Part shown: positions 23,259 to 31,806 of the stretch, in pieces
How the letters are laid out: each line of letters opens with the position of its first letter
How positions within the stretch are numbered: position 1 is the first letter of the stretch
Assembly: GCA_017941085.1 (NCBI GenBank)
Contig: JAGAXF010000015.1
Location: 1-64,000 of the forward strand
Length of the DNA stretch: 64,000 nt
Source: Bacillota bacterium
GTDB lineage: Bacteria; Bacillota; Clostridia; Peptostreptococcales; Anaerovoracaceae
Direction: 5' to 3'
The notes under the pieces: model-generated
What the model was told of the DNA's origin: nothing
Databases searched by the model: none
Seen by the model: the letters and a program-made list of their open reading frames with translations, nothing else
Position numbers and translations under genes: made by a program

Positions 23259-24456
23259 CAATCGCAATTTCAGAATCGTACTGTCCTTTGTGGCGGCCTT
23301 GCTCCTCTGGGGATATGTGGTAGGTTATGTGGATAATACAACCACCAAGTCAATTCGAGGCATTCCCATAACTTTGACCCATGTGGCAGAGTTGGGCGAA
23401 AGAAACCTTGCCGTCAGCGGCATGAACCTGGAGAGTCTGGATATTGAAGTGAAGGGAACCAGAGTGGCCATAAGCGAGTTGAACGCCAGTGATGTTACAG
23501 CCACTGTAGATATGGCTTCTGCATCAAAGGGAGAAAACGATCTGACCATTATTGTTCGGGCCCCTTTAGGCGGCGTAACTGTAACTGAAAGAAGTGCAAC
23601 CAGAGTTACGGTTATGGTGGAGGACATGGTGAAGAAGGAGGTTCCCGTAGAGATAGGATATAACGGTACCTTTGGAGAAGGCCAGAGCGGAAATACTCTC
23701 AACATGAGTAATTCCAGAATAACAGTAAGCGGTGCAGAGTCCTTGGTGGATACTGTAACCTCCCTTCAGGGAACCATCGACGCATCTAGGGTGACTACAA
23801 GCCCAACGGATATTTCATGTAAGCTGCAGGCTGTAAACAGTGAAGGAAATCCTGTTGATAATGTAACCTTGGCCCATGACACAATTACGGTAACCACTGT
23901 CCTGTCTGAAAGGAAGGAAGTGGAACTAATAGTGCCGGTGGATGACAACTCCTCTGATGGAAAGGTAAGACGTGTTCTTGCGCCTGAAACCATCGGCCTA
24001 GTAGGACGGGCAGATGCACTGGCTAAAATTGATTCCATTACTGCCATTACCCTTGATGTTACGAATATAGAAGAAAGCGGAGAGCTTCCAATTCAAGTAG
24101 AACTGCCTGAAGGCATAGGTTTGGCCGATGTTGTAAGTTCCTTGGTGGCAGAGCTAACCGTAAGCGATATGTCAACAAAGGTGATAAATTTCACCGGATC
24201 GGATATAGAGTTTAGGGGAACTAAAATTGCCTATGACTACTCAGTTCCTACAGGTACTCAAATAGCAGTAACTTTGATGGACAGTGCGGATCATCTTTTG
24301 GGAATAACAAAGAGTGATATTAAGGTTATTTGTGACGTAACCAACTATTCTTCAGGAACTGTAACCTGCCCCCTTGTTATAGAAAGTGCGGATAAGGATG
24401 TGTATGGAATGGTGGCTGCTCCTGAGGCTGTAGATGTTTCCATAGTGACTAAATAA
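23251..24456 (+). CDS. cdaR: CdaR/YbbR-domain protein, regulator of CdaA
   Basis: CdaR is anchored outside the membrane and modulates the cyclase. The 401-residue protein has one N-terminal membrane segment (IVLSFVAALLLWGYVVGYV) followed by about four YbbR repeats of extracellular beta domains; each ends in a motif like DVTATVDMASASKGENDLTI. ATG 23251 with AGGAGG six bases upstream is the clear start; an in-frame start 90 nt upstream lies deep inside cdaA. It is followed by 24 nt and the UPF0340 gene. Confidence 0.88.
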   Translation: MLNNRNFRIVLSFVAALLLWGYVVGYVDNTTTKSIRGIPITLTHVAELGERNLAVSGMNLESLDIEVKGTRVAISELNASDVTATVDMASASKGENDLTIIVRAPLGGVTVTERSATRVTVMVEDMVKKEVPVEIGYNGTFGEGQSGNTLNMSNSRITVSGAESLVDTVTSLQGTIDASRVTTSPTDISCKLQAVNSEGNPVDNVTLAHDTITVTTVLSERKEVELIVPVDDNSSDGKVRRVLAPETIGLVGRADALAKIDSITAITLDVTNIEESGELPIQVELPEGIGLADVVSSLVAELTVSDMSTKVINFTGSDIEFRGTKIAYDYSVPTGTQIAVTLMDSADHLLGITKSDIKVICDVTNYSSGTVTCPLVIESADKDVYGMVAAPEAVDVSIVTK

Positions 24457-24480
24457 CTTACTGAGGCGAGGAAGAAGGAC

Positions 24481-25062
24481 ATGACTTATGACGAAATAAA
24501 ACAACAGGCCAAAGAGGCCATTACAGAACTCTTGGAAAAGTCTCATCTGGAAAAGGGAGACATATTTATCATTGGGTGCTCCTCCAGTGAGATTAAGGGA
24601 GAAACCATCGGTAAGGGTTCTGACATAGATGCAGCAAAGGCTGTTTATGACGGAATAAAACCTATTCTTGATGAGAAGGGTATATATCTGGCAGCTCAAT
24701 GCTGCGAGCATTTAAATCGAGCAGTAATCATTGAAAGAGAGGCCCTTCTTCCGGGCCAGGACATAGTTAACGTGGTGCCGCAACTTCATGCCGGTGGCTC
24801 CTTTGCTGTTACTGTATATGGAAATGCCAAGGATCCTGTAGCTGTGGAAAACATAAGAGCTGCAGGTGGAATGGATATAGGAGATACTTTGATTGGTATG
24901 CACCTTAAGCCTGTTGCTGTTCCTGTAAGAATAGCAACAAAGAAAATAGGCGAAGCCAATCTTGTCTGCGCCCGAACCAGACCAAAGTTTGTAGGTGGGG
25001 AAAGGGCAGTCTATGATGAGCACCTTTCCGGAGGAGATATTCCAAGAAATGTACCAGTTTGA
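24481..25062 (+). CDS. UPF0340/TIGR01440 family protein (YwlG-like)
   Basis: A 193-residue soluble protein of an uncharacterised but widely conserved Firmicutes family. Typical stretches are FIIGCSSSEIKGETIGKGSD, LAAQCCEHLNRAVIIEREAL and GMHLKPVAVPVR. Double Cys in AQCCEHLNRA and the conserved R may form an active site, but no reaction is known to me. It overlaps the following nadE frame region, so the two are likely co-expressed. Confidence 0.85.
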   Translation: MTYDEIKQQAKEAITELLEKSHLEKGDIFIIGCSSSEIKGETIGKGSDIDAAKAVYDGIKPILDEKGIYLAAQCCEHLNRAVIIEREALLPGQDIVNVVPQLHAGGSFAVTVYGNAKDPVAVENIRAAGGMDIGDTLIGMHLKPVAVPVRIATKKIGEANLVCARTRPKFVGGERAVYDEHLSGGDIPRNVPV

Positions 25063-25816
25063 TGCAAAGAAAACAAAAGATGAAATCGTTCTGTGGATAA
25101 AAGATTTCTTTCATAAGAATGGTCCGGATTGCAATGCGGTGGTAGCCATAAGCGGAGGAAAGGACAGCTCTGTGACGGCCACCCTTTGCGCGGAAGCCCT
25201 AGGTAAGGACAGGGTCTATGGCGTTCTTATGCCATGCGGGGTTCAGCATGACATGGATATGTCCTTAATGCTGGTTAAGCACCTGGATATTCCATATACC
25301 ATCATTAATATTAAGGAGCCTGTAGAGGCGATTACCAAGGAATTGGAGGCTAACCTTCCCGGAGAAATATCTTCTCAAACCAAGATTAATCTTCCTGCCA
25401 GAGTAAGAATGACAATAACTTATGCAGTGTCTCAATCAATGAACGGTAGGGTGGCCAATACCAGTAATCTTTCCGAGGATTGGGTAGGATATGCCACCAG
25501 ATACGGAGATGCTGCCGGGGATTTTAGTCCTCTGTCCAAGCTCACCGTAAGGGAGGTAAAGGCCATAGGAAGGGAGCTGGGTCTTCCGGTTGAACTGGTG
25601 GAAAAGGTTCCTATTGACGGTTTGACAGATCTAACAGATGAGGACAATCTAGGCTTCACCTATGAGGTTTTGGATAAGTATATTAGAACCGGAATATGTG
25701 AATCGTCGGAAACAAAAATCAAAATAGACAATAAACGACGTTGGAACAAGTTTAAGCTGGAACTTATGCCATGCTTTCCCTATGACGGTCCAATCAAAGC
25801 TCAAGATACAGAATAG
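25049..25816 (+). CDS. nadE: NH3-dependent NAD+ synthetase
   Basis: It converts nicotinic acid adenine dinucleotide to NAD+ using ATP and ammonia. The protein has the PP-loop AVVAISGGKDSSVTATLCAE and RVRMTITYAVSQ, NTSNLSEDWVGYATRYGD and PLSKLTVREVKAIGRELGLP. There is no N-terminal glutaminase domain, so it uses free ammonia. The start is a choice: ATG 25049 gives 255 residues and the usual short N-terminus (MYQFDAKKT), with GGAGGAG 14 nt upstream; ATG 25013 or GTG 24995 would extend into the UPF0340 gene. It ends at a strong terminator. Confidence 0.9.
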   Translation: MYQFDAKKTKDEIVLWIKDFFHKNGPDCNAVVAISGGKDSSVTATLCAEALGKDRVYGVLMPCGVQHDMDMSLMLVKHLDIPYTIINIKEPVEAITKELEANLPGEISSQTKINLPARVRMTITYAVSQSMNGRVANTSNLSEDWVGYATRYGDAAGDFSPLSKLTVREVKAIGRELGLPVELVEKVPIDGLTDLTDEDNLGFTYEVLDKYIRTGICESSETKIKIDNKRRWNKFKLELMPCFPYDGPIKAQDTE

Positions 25817-25821
25817 AAATG

Positions 25822-25854
25822 AAAAATCCCCGGGAGACACTTTCCGGGGATTTT
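25822..25854. terminator. Bidirectional terminator between nadE and rpsT
   Basis: AAAATCCCCGG and CCGGGGATTTT form a perfect 11-bp stem with a 10-nt loop. A- and T-tracts are on both sides, between convergent genes. Confidence 0.85.
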
Positions 25855-25907
25855 AATGCTCAATCGCATGTGTATTTAACTTATACACTGGTGGGGACGG
25901 GTGAGAC

Positions 25908-26180
25908 TTATTTTGCTGCCTTGGCAGCGTTGAATCTTTTAGTTAGACGAGATACTTTGCGAGATGCAGCAAACTTGTTAATGGAACCCTTGGATGCAGC
26001 CTGCTTAAGCTTCTTCTCTGCGGCAACCAGCTTTTCACCGGCGGCAGTCATATCTTCAGCAACCATTGCATCGTCAAACTCTCTAATAGCTTGCTTGACA
26101 TGATCCTTAACACGCTTGTTTCTTGCTGTTTTCTTGTCGATAACTTTGATTCTTTTCTTTGCGGATTTAATATTTGCCAT
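25908..26180 (-). CDS. rpsT: Small ribosomal subunit protein bS20
   Basis: A 90-residue, very basic helical protein (MANIKSAKKRIKVIDKKTAR ... KASKGSINKFAASRKVSRLT) typical of S20, which binds 16S rRNA early in 30S assembly. GGGGTGAAGAAAAA precedes the ATG. It is transcribed leftward from one arm of the palindromic promoter region shared with the MetA fusion gene. Confidence 0.95.
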   Translation of the reverse strand: MANIKSAKKRIKVIDKKTARNKRVKDHVKQAIREFDDAMVAEDMTAAGEKLVAAEKKLKQAASKGSINKFAASRKVSRLTKRFNAAKAAK

Positions 26181-26260
26181 TTTTTCTTCACCCCACTATT
26201 CTGATACTTAGCAATTAACAACTAAATCTGCTTCATATGGCCCATTGCCACATGCGGGGT

Positions 26261-26434
26261 TAATTATACCACATCTTATAGTAAATGCAAATTATTTAAT
26301 TACGTATTTAGGAGGAAGGTGTGGTGGTGGAAAACTTGTCCTCGACGCTTTGCGTCTGCGGAGGTTTCCCACCGCCACACTTCCTCCTTATACAATCAAA
26401 TTATTAATTTACTATAGGATGTGGTATACTTACA
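26261..26434. repeat. Large imperfect palindrome with mirrored outward promoters
   Basis: The whole spacer between rpsT and the metA fusion is an inverted repeat. Left positions 26265-26286 match the reverse complement of 26407-26428 at 21 of 22 bases (TATACCACATC then a mismatch, then TATAGTAAAT). The arms continue through AT-rich DNA to GGAGGAAG-TGTGG-GGTGG and a GACGC/GCGTC tip (26311-26387). Each arm carries an extended -10 promoter facing outward: TGGTATAAT toward rpsT and TGGTATACT toward metA. It could be an inverted duplication or a non-autonomous mobile palindrome. Confidence 0.75.
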
Positions 26435-26461
26435 ACATATATTTTTTAGTGGAGGGCCCAT

Positions 26462-28762
26462 ATGCCGATTAAAGTACCAAACGACCTACCTGCAGTGGAT
26501 ATTCTGACGAAGGAAAACGTATTCGTCATGACTGACACCCGGGCAGTTACCCAGGATATCAGACCGCTGCAGATACTCATATTAAACCTAATGCCCACCA
26601 AGGTGGAGACGGAAACCCAGTTAACAAGACTGCTGGGAAACACGCCTTTACAGGTGGAACTTGAGCTGCTTCAAACCAGCACCCATAAAGCCAGCAATGT
26701 TTCAGAGGAGCACATGATTGCCTTCTACAAGACCTTTGATCAGGTAAGGTCCAGGTATTACGATGGCATGATTATTACCGGTGCTCCTGTAGAGCTTATG
26801 GATTTTGAAGAGGTTGAGTATTGGGATGAACTTTGCGAGATAATGGAATGGGCCAAGGACCACGTTCACAGCATTTTCTACATTTGTTGGGGTGCCCAGG
26901 CTGGACTTTACTATCACTATGGAATTAAGAAACAGCTTTTGCCCCAAAAACTATCAGGAGTATATAGACACAGCTTGGAGTATAAGACGGGAATGCTGTT
27001 TAGGGGATTCGATGATGAATTCTTTGTTCCCCATTCCAGAAACACAACGGTGGATGAAGAGGCGGTTTTCAACCATCCGGATATTCGAGTGATTTCCACA
27101 TCTCCGGAGGCAGGAATCTTTGCTTGCAAATCCAAGGATGACAAACACATCTTTATAATGGGCCATTCTGAATACGATGGAGACACTCTAAAGAAAGAAT
27201 ATGAAAGAGACTTAAAGGCGGGGATAAATCCTCAGGTTCCTTGCAATTATTTCCCCGGGGACGATCCCAATAAAGAGCCTATGGTTATTTGGCGGTCCTG
27301 TGCCAACCTGCTCTACTCAAATTGGCTGAACTATTTTGTATATCAGTCCACGCCCTTTGATTTAAACGCCATCAGTACAGGGGAGACTCCAGCCCACGAA
27401 TTGGTTACCGATGAATTTGATTTAATTGCATCAAAGTTCGGAGGAAGCTCCCTTGCCACAGGAGAGATGTTTAAAAAGGTTAAGGACATTGTGATGTCGG
27501 AACCAAGGCGTAAATATATTGTGGCATCTGCTCCCGGGAAAAGCGCCCTTCATGAGAACAAGGTTACGGATATGCTCATTTCCATTGCGGAAAGCAATAA
27601 TCCCAAGGAAAGAGAAGAGCTGCTTCAAGTACTTAAGGGAAGATACAAGGAAATATTGGACTTTGTTGAGAAGGAAAAAGGGAAAGGTCTTTCCTTTGAT
27701 TTGGATGCAGAGTTTAAAGCCATTAAAGAAAAGGTGGACAAGGCGGATAATCCTGAGAATCACGATTACATAATAAGTAGAGGCGAATACTTAAATGCCA
27801 AGATACTTGCAGACTATCTGGACTTTGACTTTATAGATGCCAAGGATGTTATAAGATTTGATGAAGAGGGCAAATATGACAGCGAGGCCACGGAGCCTCT
27901 TATTCAGGCTGAGCTTCTTAAACACAGCAAAGGGGTAATTCCCGGATTCTATGGAAGCATGCCTAATAGCGAGATAAAAACCTTCTCCCGAGGAGGGTCC
28001 GATGTTACAGGCGCCATTGTGGCCGCCGGTGTCAACGCCGATATTTACGAAAACTGGACCGATGTATCAGGGCTATTAATGGCTGATCCGGGAATAGTAA
28101 AGGAACCTGTTTCCGTTCCTGTAATCACCTACAGAGAGCTTAGGGAAATGGCCTATCTGGGAGCGTCGGTAATGCATCCCGATGCAGTATTTCCGGTGGT
28201 ATCAAAGGACATACCTATACGTATTTTAAATACATCAAAGCCGGAGGACCATGGAACTTTGATTGTTAAAAACGCCAGGTATTATACAGCGGAATCCGAA
28301 GTTTCTGGTATAACAGGCAGAAAGTCCTTCATTGGCCTAACAGTGAGAAAGTCTAACTTAAATGACACTCCGGGCTTAAGAGAAAAGGTGTTAAAGGTAT
28401 TGGAGGATAGAGGACTTAAAATCGGTAATATAGTAACCGGAGTGGATACTCTGACTTTGATGCTGGATACCAGGGATTTAAATAATCTTAACCTGTCCCC
28501 GGAAGGTATTGCAGAGGAAATAAGGAAAACCATTCAGGGCTCCGATGTGGATTGGGTGGATAATCTTTCCCTTATTGGCATAGTGGGTAGAGAGATTGGA
28601 AACTCGCCCAATGTGGCCATAAAGGTCCTTTCGGCCCTGGCTGCCATGCATATAAATATTAGATTTATAGACCATGGAACAGGCAATATGAATATGATGG
28701 TGGCAGTGGATGACAGTGATTATGAAAGGGCTGTAAAGGCTATTTATCAACAGTTTTCATAA
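26462..28762 (+). CDS. Fusion of homoserine O-acetyltransferase (MetA type) and aspartokinase
   Basis: One 766-residue frame joins two enzymes. Residues 1-~310 are MetA: Cys142 in FYICWGAQAG, His235 and Glu237 in MGHSEYDG, and Glu111 in GAPVELMDFEEVEYW. Glu at 111 is the residue linked to acetyl-CoA rather than succinyl-CoA use. From residue ~319 (FDLIASKFGGSSLATGEMF) runs a complete aspartokinase with RGEYLNAKILADYL, FSRGGSDVTGAIVA and two ACT domains (residues ~610-765). It would catalyse entry into the aspartate pathway and the first methionine-specific step. The ribosome binding site is GGAGGG. No riboswitch or T-box is visible. The ACT domains predict amino-acid feedback. Confidence 0.93.
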   Translation: MPIKVPNDLPAVDILTKENVFVMTDTRAVTQDIRPLQILILNLMPTKVETETQLTRLLGNTPLQVELELLQTSTHKASNVSEEHMIAFYKTFDQVRSRYYDGMIITGAPVELMDFEEVEYWDELCEIMEWAKDHVHSIFYICWGAQAGLYYHYGIKKQLLPQKLSGVYRHSLEYKTGMLFRGFDDEFFVPHSRNTTVDEEAVFNHPDIRVISTSPEAGIFACKSKDDKHIFIMGHSEYDGDTLKKEYERDLKAGINPQVPCNYFPGDDPNKEPMVIWRSCANLLYSNWLNYFVYQSTPFDLNAISTGETPAHELVTDEFDLIASKFGGSSLATGEMFKKVKDIVMSEPRRKYIVASAPGKSALHENKVTDMLISIAESNNPKEREELLQVLKGRYKEILDFVEKEKGKGLSFDLDAEFKAIKEKVDKADNPENHDYIISRGEYLNAKILADYLDFDFIDAKDVIRFDEEGKYDSEATEPLIQAELLKHSKGVIPGFYGSMPNSEIKTFSRGGSDVTGAIVAAGVNADIYENWTDVSGLLMADPGIVKEPVSVPVITYRELREMAYLGASVMHPDAVFPVVSKDIPIRILNTSKPEDHGTLIVKNARYYTAESEVSGITGRKSFIGLTVRKSNLNDTPGLREKVLKVLEDRGLKIGNIVTGVDTLTLMLDTRDLNNLNLSPEGIAEEIRKTIQGSDVDWVDNLSLIGIVGREIGNSPNVAIKVLSALAAMHINIRFIDHGTGNMNMMVAVDDSDYERAVKAIYQQFS

Positions 28763-28797
28763 ATTGTGGAAATTTTCTAAAAAATCAAAAAATGGTC

Positions 28798-28825
28798 TTT
28801 ACTTTTACCTTTTTTGGAGTATAAT
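28798..28825 (+). promoter_or_regulatory. Promoter of the orphan RNA at 28832
   Basis: TTTACT at 28798-28803, 16 bp, and a perfect TATAAT at 28820-28825. It lies downstream of the metA fusion stop codon, so it drives the non-coding segment that follows. Confidence 0.65.
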
Positions 28826-28831
28826 GTAGTT

Positions 28832-29091
28832 AATCAAAAGGACAGAAAGAGAGGCGACGACGAAGGATCGCCGAGACACAGTTCAAGCGATTAACCTGAA
28901 TCGCAGAAAGGAAAATAAGTCGTGACCCTGAGAAGTGGCGACCGAAGAAAGGGGTGAGTCCAAAGGAAGTAACAAAATACAACGTGGCATGATGTCGACC
29001 TAAGAGTAAGGGCTGTCGCGATAGTTGCAAGGATGCAGCAAGCGGGCCAAAGCACAGTGGTGCAAGGGAAGGGTCGACATCATTTTTTTTT
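28832..29091 (+). ncRNA. Free-standing structured RNA of unknown family
   Basis: A ~260-nt segment with its own promoter and no coding frame. Hairpins include GGCGA/TCGCC (28852-28871), GCGATT-aacctg-AATCGC, GTTGCA-AGGA-TGCAGC and GCAC-agt-GGTGC. The 3' domain is closed by ATGATGTCGACC pairing with GGTCGACATCAT, followed by nine T residues, a terminator. AAGGA occurs repeatedly in loops and single strands. The downstream gene is on the other strand, so it is not a leader. It does not match RNase P, tmRNA or a SRP core by eye. Family and function are unknown. Confidence 0.65.
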
Positions 29092-29109
29092 GCTTTTTTG
29101 ATTCTTTGA

Positions 29110-30051
29110 TTAAAGGTATAGAGCCGATAGAATGGTGGCAGCCACTGGAAGGACCAAAAGGGAAATTATTGTGGTAAGAGCAATTCCCTCAGCGGCCAAG
29201 GTGGCATTTCTTTTGTATTTAGATGAGAGACTAACCATAATTACGGCGGTTGGGAAGCAGGAGCACCATACCAGCAGCAGCTTCACGTCTTGAGGAATAG
29301 GCAGCCAGTTTACCAATAGGAAGGTAATAACCGGCATAATAAACATCTTAATAAAGGAAGCAAAAATCAAATCCCTGTTTTTAAGAACGGATTTAATATT
29401 GCTGTTGGCAAGTCTCATTCCCACAATCAGCATGGAAAGGGGAGTGGTTACGCTGCCCAGCATGTCCAAAAACTCAAGGCCGGGACCCGGAAGGCTTATT
29501 CTGCCAAAGAGAATAATAAGACCTATAAGTGCGGCGATGATATTGGGGTTTATTATAGATTTAAGTGAGGAGCCCAGGTCTCCCTTTGCATTATGGCCAT
29601 AGTTTATCTGGAATATGGCTATAGAATAGAAGTAAATATTCAGGATAATATTCTCAACTACTATTAAAAAGAATATTTCATCACCAAAGATGGACTTGGT
29701 TACAGGAAATCCCATAAAGCCCGTATTGGTAGAGGTCATGATGACCATTATTACTCCCAGGTCTTCCTTGGGGGTATGCTTCATAAACCGAGCAAAGAAA
29801 AATGCAATGAAAGGTGCAACCACAAAATATCCAAGAGACAATCCCAATACCAGAAGTGTCTTTGGAAGGGTGTCGCTATCCAGGGTTTTTGATGCCAGGG
29901 AGGATAGAATCATACAGGGACAAATAACCAAAACAAGAAGATTCACCAAAGGACCTTCTGATGAATTTGGTAGTATGCCTTTTTTGTTGCAGAAAAACCC
30001 AACTGCCACAACAGCGAATATTACTATTATTTTTGAAAAAACTGTTAACAT
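29110..30051 (-). CDS. AEC-family (auxin efflux carrier-like) permease
   Basis: A 313-residue membrane protein with about ten hydrophobic segments in two five-helix halves. Features: VAVGFFCNKKGILPNSSEGP at the N-terminus, GFMGFPVTKSIFGDE in the middle and LVNWLPIPQDVKLLLVWCSC near the C-terminus, which fit the AEC family of organic-anion exporters or importers (malate, auxin-like compounds). The substrate is not predictable. The ribosome binding site is weak. It stands alone, divergent from rdgB. Confidence 0.85.
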   Translation of the reverse strand: MLTVFSKIIVIFAVVAVGFFCNKKGILPNSSEGPLVNLLVLVICPCMILSSLASKTLDSDTLPKTLLVLGLSLGYFVVAPFIAFFFARFMKHTPKEDLGVIMVIMTSTNTGFMGFPVTKSIFGDEIFFLIVVENIILNIYFYSIAIFQINYGHNAKGDLGSSLKSIINPNIIAALIGLIILFGRISLPGPGLEFLDMLGSVTTPLSMLIVGMRLANSNIKSVLKNRDLIFASFIKMFIMPVITFLLVNWLPIPQDVKLLLVWCSCFPTAVIMVSLSSKYKRNATLAAEGIALTTIISLLVLPVAATILSALYL

Positions 30052-30199
30052 AATCTATTTTGGAATTGAGAAAAAATATTTAAATCTGACCCAATTCTTC
30101 TTTTCTTTCTATCTATACTCTGCTCAATAAACACAACGTAAATTAGTATAACACAAATTCCTTCTATGTGATAGAATTATTGTGTTAAGGAGAAAACTG

Positions 30200-30802
30200 A
30201 TGGAAACAGTAATTGTTGCCTCCGGGAACCCCGGAAAAGTCAAGGAGCTTTCGGATATTTTGGAAAGCTTTGGAATGGATGTTAAAAGCAAAGATGAAGC
30301 GGGCTATTCCCATATTGATCCCATTGAGGATGGCCTTACATATGAAGAAAATTCTTTAATTAAGGCGGAGGCCTTGGTTAAGGCTTCAGGATGTGCCGTC
30401 ATAGCCGATGACAGTGGTTTGGAAGTGGATTTCCTGGGTGGAGAGCCAGGCATATATACATCCAGATTTGCTGGAGACGATTGCAATCCGGACAAGAATA
30501 ACGCCAAGCTTTTAACTTTGATGGATGGTGTTCCCTATGGAGACAGAAAAGCAAAGTTTGTAACGGTTATTACCATGCTGTTTCCCGATGGAAGAAAAAT
30601 CGTTGCCCGAGGTGAATGTCCCGGACATATCGTGACGGAAAAATCAGGAGAAGGTGGCTTTGGTTATGATCCGGTTTTTATCCCCGAGGGCTATCAAAGC
30701 ACCTTTGCCCAGTTAGGCAAGGAAGTTAAAAACAAAATCAGTCATAGGGCGCGGGCCATCAGCAGTCTGGTTAATCAGCTGAAGGAACGCGATTTAGTTT
30801 AG
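30200..30802 (+). CDS. rdgB: XTP/dITP diphosphatase (RdgB/HAM1)
   Basis: It removes deaminated purine nucleoside triphosphates from the nucleotide pool. The 200-residue product starts METVIVASGNPGKVKELSDI. It has the substrate motif GLTYEENSLIKAEAL, the metal motif IADDSGLEVDFLGGEPGIYT and GEGGFGYDPVFIPEG, all diagnostic. ATG 30200 follows AAGGAGAAAACTG; an in-frame TTG 18 nt upstream is unlikely. It is followed 8 nt later by the YihY gene. Confidence 0.94.
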   Translation: METVIVASGNPGKVKELSDILESFGMDVKSKDEAGYSHIDPIEDGLTYEENSLIKAEALVKASGCAVIADDSGLEVDFLGGEPGIYTSRFAGDDCNPDKNNAKLLTLMDGVPYGDRKAKFVTVITMLFPDGRKIVARGECPGHIVTEKSGEGGFGYDPVFIPEGYQSTFAQLGKEVKNKISHRARAISSLVNQLKERDLV

Positions 30803-30810
30803 ATAATATA

Positions 30811-31629
30811 ATGGGCAAACGAATAAGGACAATGCTATTATTGGGATTCAAGCAGATGCAGGATCCATATTACCAGGGTGTTGCCGCACAGGTTGCATTC
30901 TTTTTTATGCTGTCCATCGTTCCCACTTTGATTTTGGTTTCTCAACTCCTGAGTCTTATTAATATTTCCCTGGAAGAGATTAACGAGTATTTTAATATCG
31001 GAATTGCGCCGGACATCATTTCGGATTTAAGGGAGATGCTAAAGCTGAATAAGCTGACATCCACCAATATCGCCCTTTTTCTTGCAGCCATTTGGGCCGC
31101 ATCAAGACTGCAGTTCACCCTTATGAGGGTTTCAAATTACACCATCTCCGAGGGTCGTGACCCGGGAACATTTTTGAGAGATAGAGGTCGCTCTATAATA
31201 ACCATGATCATTACCATACTTGCCATGGTGGTTGTAATTGTGGTTTTGGTTTATGGCCAGCTAATAATCAAGTTCCTGTCGGAATATTGGAGCTTCCTTA
31301 ATTCATTTACAAAGGTCTGGACATATTTAAGGTGGCCGGCGGCCTGGGCCTTGTACCTACTGCTGATTTCTTTTAACTATTATGTACTTCCTCACCAAAG
31401 AGGGAAGTTTCGCTCCGTTCTTCCCGGCGGCATCTTCTGTGCTGTTGGTATGCTTCTTGTAACCATGCTTTATTCCTACTACACAGAGGTTGCAGTAAGT
31501 AACAACATCCTATATGGCTCCATGGCCAGCTTTGCCGCGCTGATGATCTGGTTCTATTTAATCTCCTGGGTAATCATTCTAGGTATCTTCTTTAACAAAG
31601 TATGGGGGGATACCAAGGCAAAATCCTAA
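30811..31629 (+). CDS. YihY/BrkB family membrane protein
   Basis: A 272-residue protein with about six membrane helices. The family pattern GVAAQVAFFFMLSIVPTLIL near the N-terminus and LRWPAAWALYLLLISFNYYV, FAALMIWFYLISWVIILGI toward the end identify YihY (once mislabelled RNase BN). The function is not established; an envelope transport role has been suggested for the family. It shares a transcript with rdgB. Confidence 0.87.
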   Translation: MGKRIRTMLLLGFKQMQDPYYQGVAAQVAFFFMLSIVPTLILVSQLLSLINISLEEINEYFNIGIAPDIISDLREMLKLNKLTSTNIALFLAAIWAASRLQFTLMRVSNYTISEGRDPGTFLRDRGRSIITMIITILAMVVVIVVLVYGQLIIKFLSEYWSFLNSFTKVWTYLRWPAAWALYLLLISFNYYVLPHQRGKFRSVLPGGIFCAVGMLLVTMLYSYYTEVAVSNNILYGSMASFAALMIWFYLISWVIILGIFFNKVWGDTKAKS

Positions 31630-31806
31630 TTCTTAATCCAGTTGTTAAGATTCTTAATAAGTCTTATCAAATTCTTAAAAGTCTTAAATTTTCACACAAA
31701 AATAACACAAAAATGAATATTTTAAGCATACTAAAAGGCGAAATTTCACTATAAATGTATAAGTATGCATACAAATTACGATTTGCTTAAGAAATCTTAA
31801 GAAACT

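Noticed and set aside
26311..26387. SAM riboswitch or T-box ahead of the MetA fusion
   Set aside because: The hairpin lies upstream of the predicted promoter, so it is not in the leader, and no T-box or SAM-box conserved sequence is visible.
28832..29091. SRP RNA identity for the orphan RNA, because of a GCAAGGATGCAGC segment like the SRP S-domain
   Set aside because: That segment folds as its own GTTGCA/TGCAGC hairpin with an AGGA loop, and the paired 5' side of SRP helix 8 is missing. RNase P, tmRNA and lysine-riboswitch cores were also looked for and not found.
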